Part shown: positions 62,886 to 64,000 of the stretch, one piece after another
How the letters are laid out: every line of letters starts with the position of its first letter
Position numbering within the stretch: position 1 is the first letter of the stretch
Assembly: GCF_009707515.1 (NCBI RefSeq)
Contig: NZ_WLYI01000002.1
Coordinates: 186,001 to 250,000, forward strand
Direction of reading: 5' to 3'
DNA from: Pseudomonas karstica
Lineage (GTDB): Bacteria; Pseudomonadota; Gammaproteobacteria; Pseudomonadales; Pseudomonadaceae
Length of the DNA: 64,000 nt
Translations under genes and position numbers: made by a program
The notes under the pieces: model-generated
What the model saw: the letters and a program-made list of their open reading frames with translations, nothing else
Database searches by the model: none
What the model was told of the DNA's origin: nothing

Positions 62886-63446
62886 TTATTTCTTTTCGAC
62901 GGTGGTCCGCAGATGAGGCCATGCGGCACGCAGATATTGCAGCATGGACCACAAGGTCAGGCCAGCAGCGATCAACAACAAGGCATAGCCCAACAATACC
63001 CAGAAAGTGAATAGCGGGGGATTGGCCAGCAGGATGACCAGAGCAAGCATCTGGGCCGCAGTTTTCCATTTGCCCATGTTGGAGACGGCCACGTGGGCTC
63101 GGGCGCCGATTTCGGCCATCCATTCACGCAAGGCGGAGACGACGATCTCGCGACCGATGATCACCGCAGCGGGCAGGGTCAGCCATAGGTTGGCGTGCTC
63201 CTGTACCAATAACACCAGGGCCACGGCCACCATCAGCTTGTCGGCCACAGGATCAAGGAACGCACCAAAGGGCGTACTTTGTTCCAGGCGACGTGCCAGG
63301 TATCCGTCCAGCCAGTCGGTTGCCGCCGCAAAGGCGAAGACTGAACTGGAAGCCAGGTAACTCCATTCGTACGGCAGGTAAAACAGCAAAATGAAAATCG
63401 GGATGAGCAGGACGCGAAGTACGGTGATCAGATTAGGGATATTCAT
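62886..63446 (-). CDS. pgsA: CDP-diacylglycerol-glycerol-3-phosphate 3-phosphatidyltransferase
   Basis: 186 residues from the ATG at 63446 ([20 protein letters not shown]). The CDP-alcohol phosphatidyltransferase motif is complete: [25 protein letters not shown]. Four membrane segments. It makes phosphatidylglycerophosphate for phosphatidylglycerol synthesis. Lies between uvrC and tRNA-Gly as in other Pseudomonas. Confidence 0.95.
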   Translation of the reverse strand: MNIPNLITVLRVLLIPIFILLFYLPYEWSYLASSSVFAFAAATDWLDGYLARRLEQSTPFGAFLDPVADKLMVAVALVLLVQEHANLWLTLPAAVIIGREIVVSALREWMAEIGARAHVAVSNMGKWKTAAQMLALVILLANPPLFTFWVLLGYALLLIAAGLTLWSMLQYLRAAWPHLRTTVEKK

Positions 63447-63478
63447 CGGCACAACTGGCTACGAGGTGAGAAGGCATT

Positions 63479-64000
63479 CTACTCGCTATGCAGGTTTGCA
63501 TAAATCAACTCAGCGAGCTTTTTACTGATACCAGGGGCTTTGGCTATTTCGTCAATGCTTGCACGGGACAGCTCCTGCAAGCCACCAAAATGTTTTAACA
63601 GGTCCCGCCGACGCTTCGGCCCTACCCCTGCCACCCCTTCCAGGGTTGAGGTACGCCGGGTTTTACCACGCCGCGCCCGGTGGCCAGTAATGGCGAAACG
63701 GTGAGCTTCGTCGCGGATCTGCTGAATCAGGTGCAGCGCCGGGGAATCACCCTTCAAGGTGAACTCATGGGCGGCATCATTCAAGTACAAGGTTTCAAAA
63801 CCGGCCTTGCGGGTGGCGCCCTTGGCCACGCCGAGCAGGATCAGGTCGGGTACCGCCAATTCGTTGAGCACGTCACGGGCCATGGATAACTGGCCCTTGC
63901 CGCCGTCCACCAGCAGGATATCAGGGAGCTTGCCCTCACCGTCCTTCAGTTTGCTGAAACGCCGGGTCAGGGCTTGATGCATGGCGGCGTAGTCATCGCC
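63479..64000 (-). CDS. uvrC: Excinuclease ABC subunit C, C-terminal part (runs off window)
   Basis: The last 173 codons. RNase H-like nuclease region [40 protein letters not shown], then the helix-hairpin-helix [20 protein letters not shown] and [20 protein letters not shown]. The incision nuclease of nucleotide excision repair. The gene continues beyond 64000 upstream. Confidence 0.95.
   Translation of the reverse strand, partial: GDDYAAMHQALTRRFSKLKDGEGKLPDILLVDGGKGQLSMARDVLNELAVPDLILLGVAKGATRKAGFETLYLNDAAHEFTLKGDSPALHLIQQIRDEAHRFAITGHRARRGKTRRTSTLEGVAGVGPKRRRDLLKHFGGLQELSRASIDEIAKAPGISKKLAELIYANLHSE

Overview
The window looks like a Pseudomonas chromosome, probably fluorescens-group by gene content and a GC level near 60% (by eye). 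The right end carries uvrC, pgsA and tRNA-Gly in that order, as is common in Pseudomonas. The rest holds FecI/FecR/TonB iron-uptake genes, onium-compound regulators of the GlxA type and several insertion sequences.

Left part (1-22782). A partial FecI sigma gene with a Fur-box-like site opens the window. A locus follows that probably imports and degrades a betaine-like quaternary amine (482-13283): an FAD oxidoreductase, an aldehyde dehydrogenase and a DapA-family lyase on the minus strand; a Rieske oxygenase; a LysR regulator; a ProV/ProW/ProX importer; an MmgE/PrpD protein; and a GlxA-type AraC regulator. proX is frameshifted at an A6 run. Next come yegP, azoR with a LysR regulator, an RclR-like AraC regulator facing an RclC-like membrane protein, and an iron-uptake unit of FecI, FecR, a TonB receptor and a secreted siderophore-esterase-type hydrolase.

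Genomic island (about 22805-62746, 40 kb). The last 22 bases of tRNA-Gly are repeated exactly at 22783-22804. There they lie next to a strong terminator that fits as the original downstream terminator of the tRNA. A truncated P4-type integrase lies next to the intact tRNA. The island holds an isochorismatase-family gene behind a threonine-rich leader peptide and attenuator, a complete IS66-type gene set, gene fragments, and a nearly complete rhizobial-type (Rhc) type III secretion system at 29087-49483. The secretion system has a split secretin. Its main secretin part, a CpaD-like lipoprotein and a TadD-like TPR lipoprotein resemble Tad pilus parts. It also has a 1118-residue NolX/HrpF-type translocator with three N-terminal repeats, and two small proteins that share one C-terminal sequence.

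The right part of the island (49843-62521) is a patchwork. It has an integrase fragment fused to a methyltransferase tail, a hypothetical protein/KaiC-like ATPase/histidine kinase cassette, IS5, broken tetR and amidase genes, a two-component system with a secreted hydrolase, a GNAT gene, and an IS66 fragment interrupted by a group II intron remnant.

Most promising for follow-up: the Tad-derived secretin module inside the type III cluster; the loss of the NPTH autocleavage motif in SctU; the paired small proteins around the translocator; the threonine attenuator; and the onium-compound locus.
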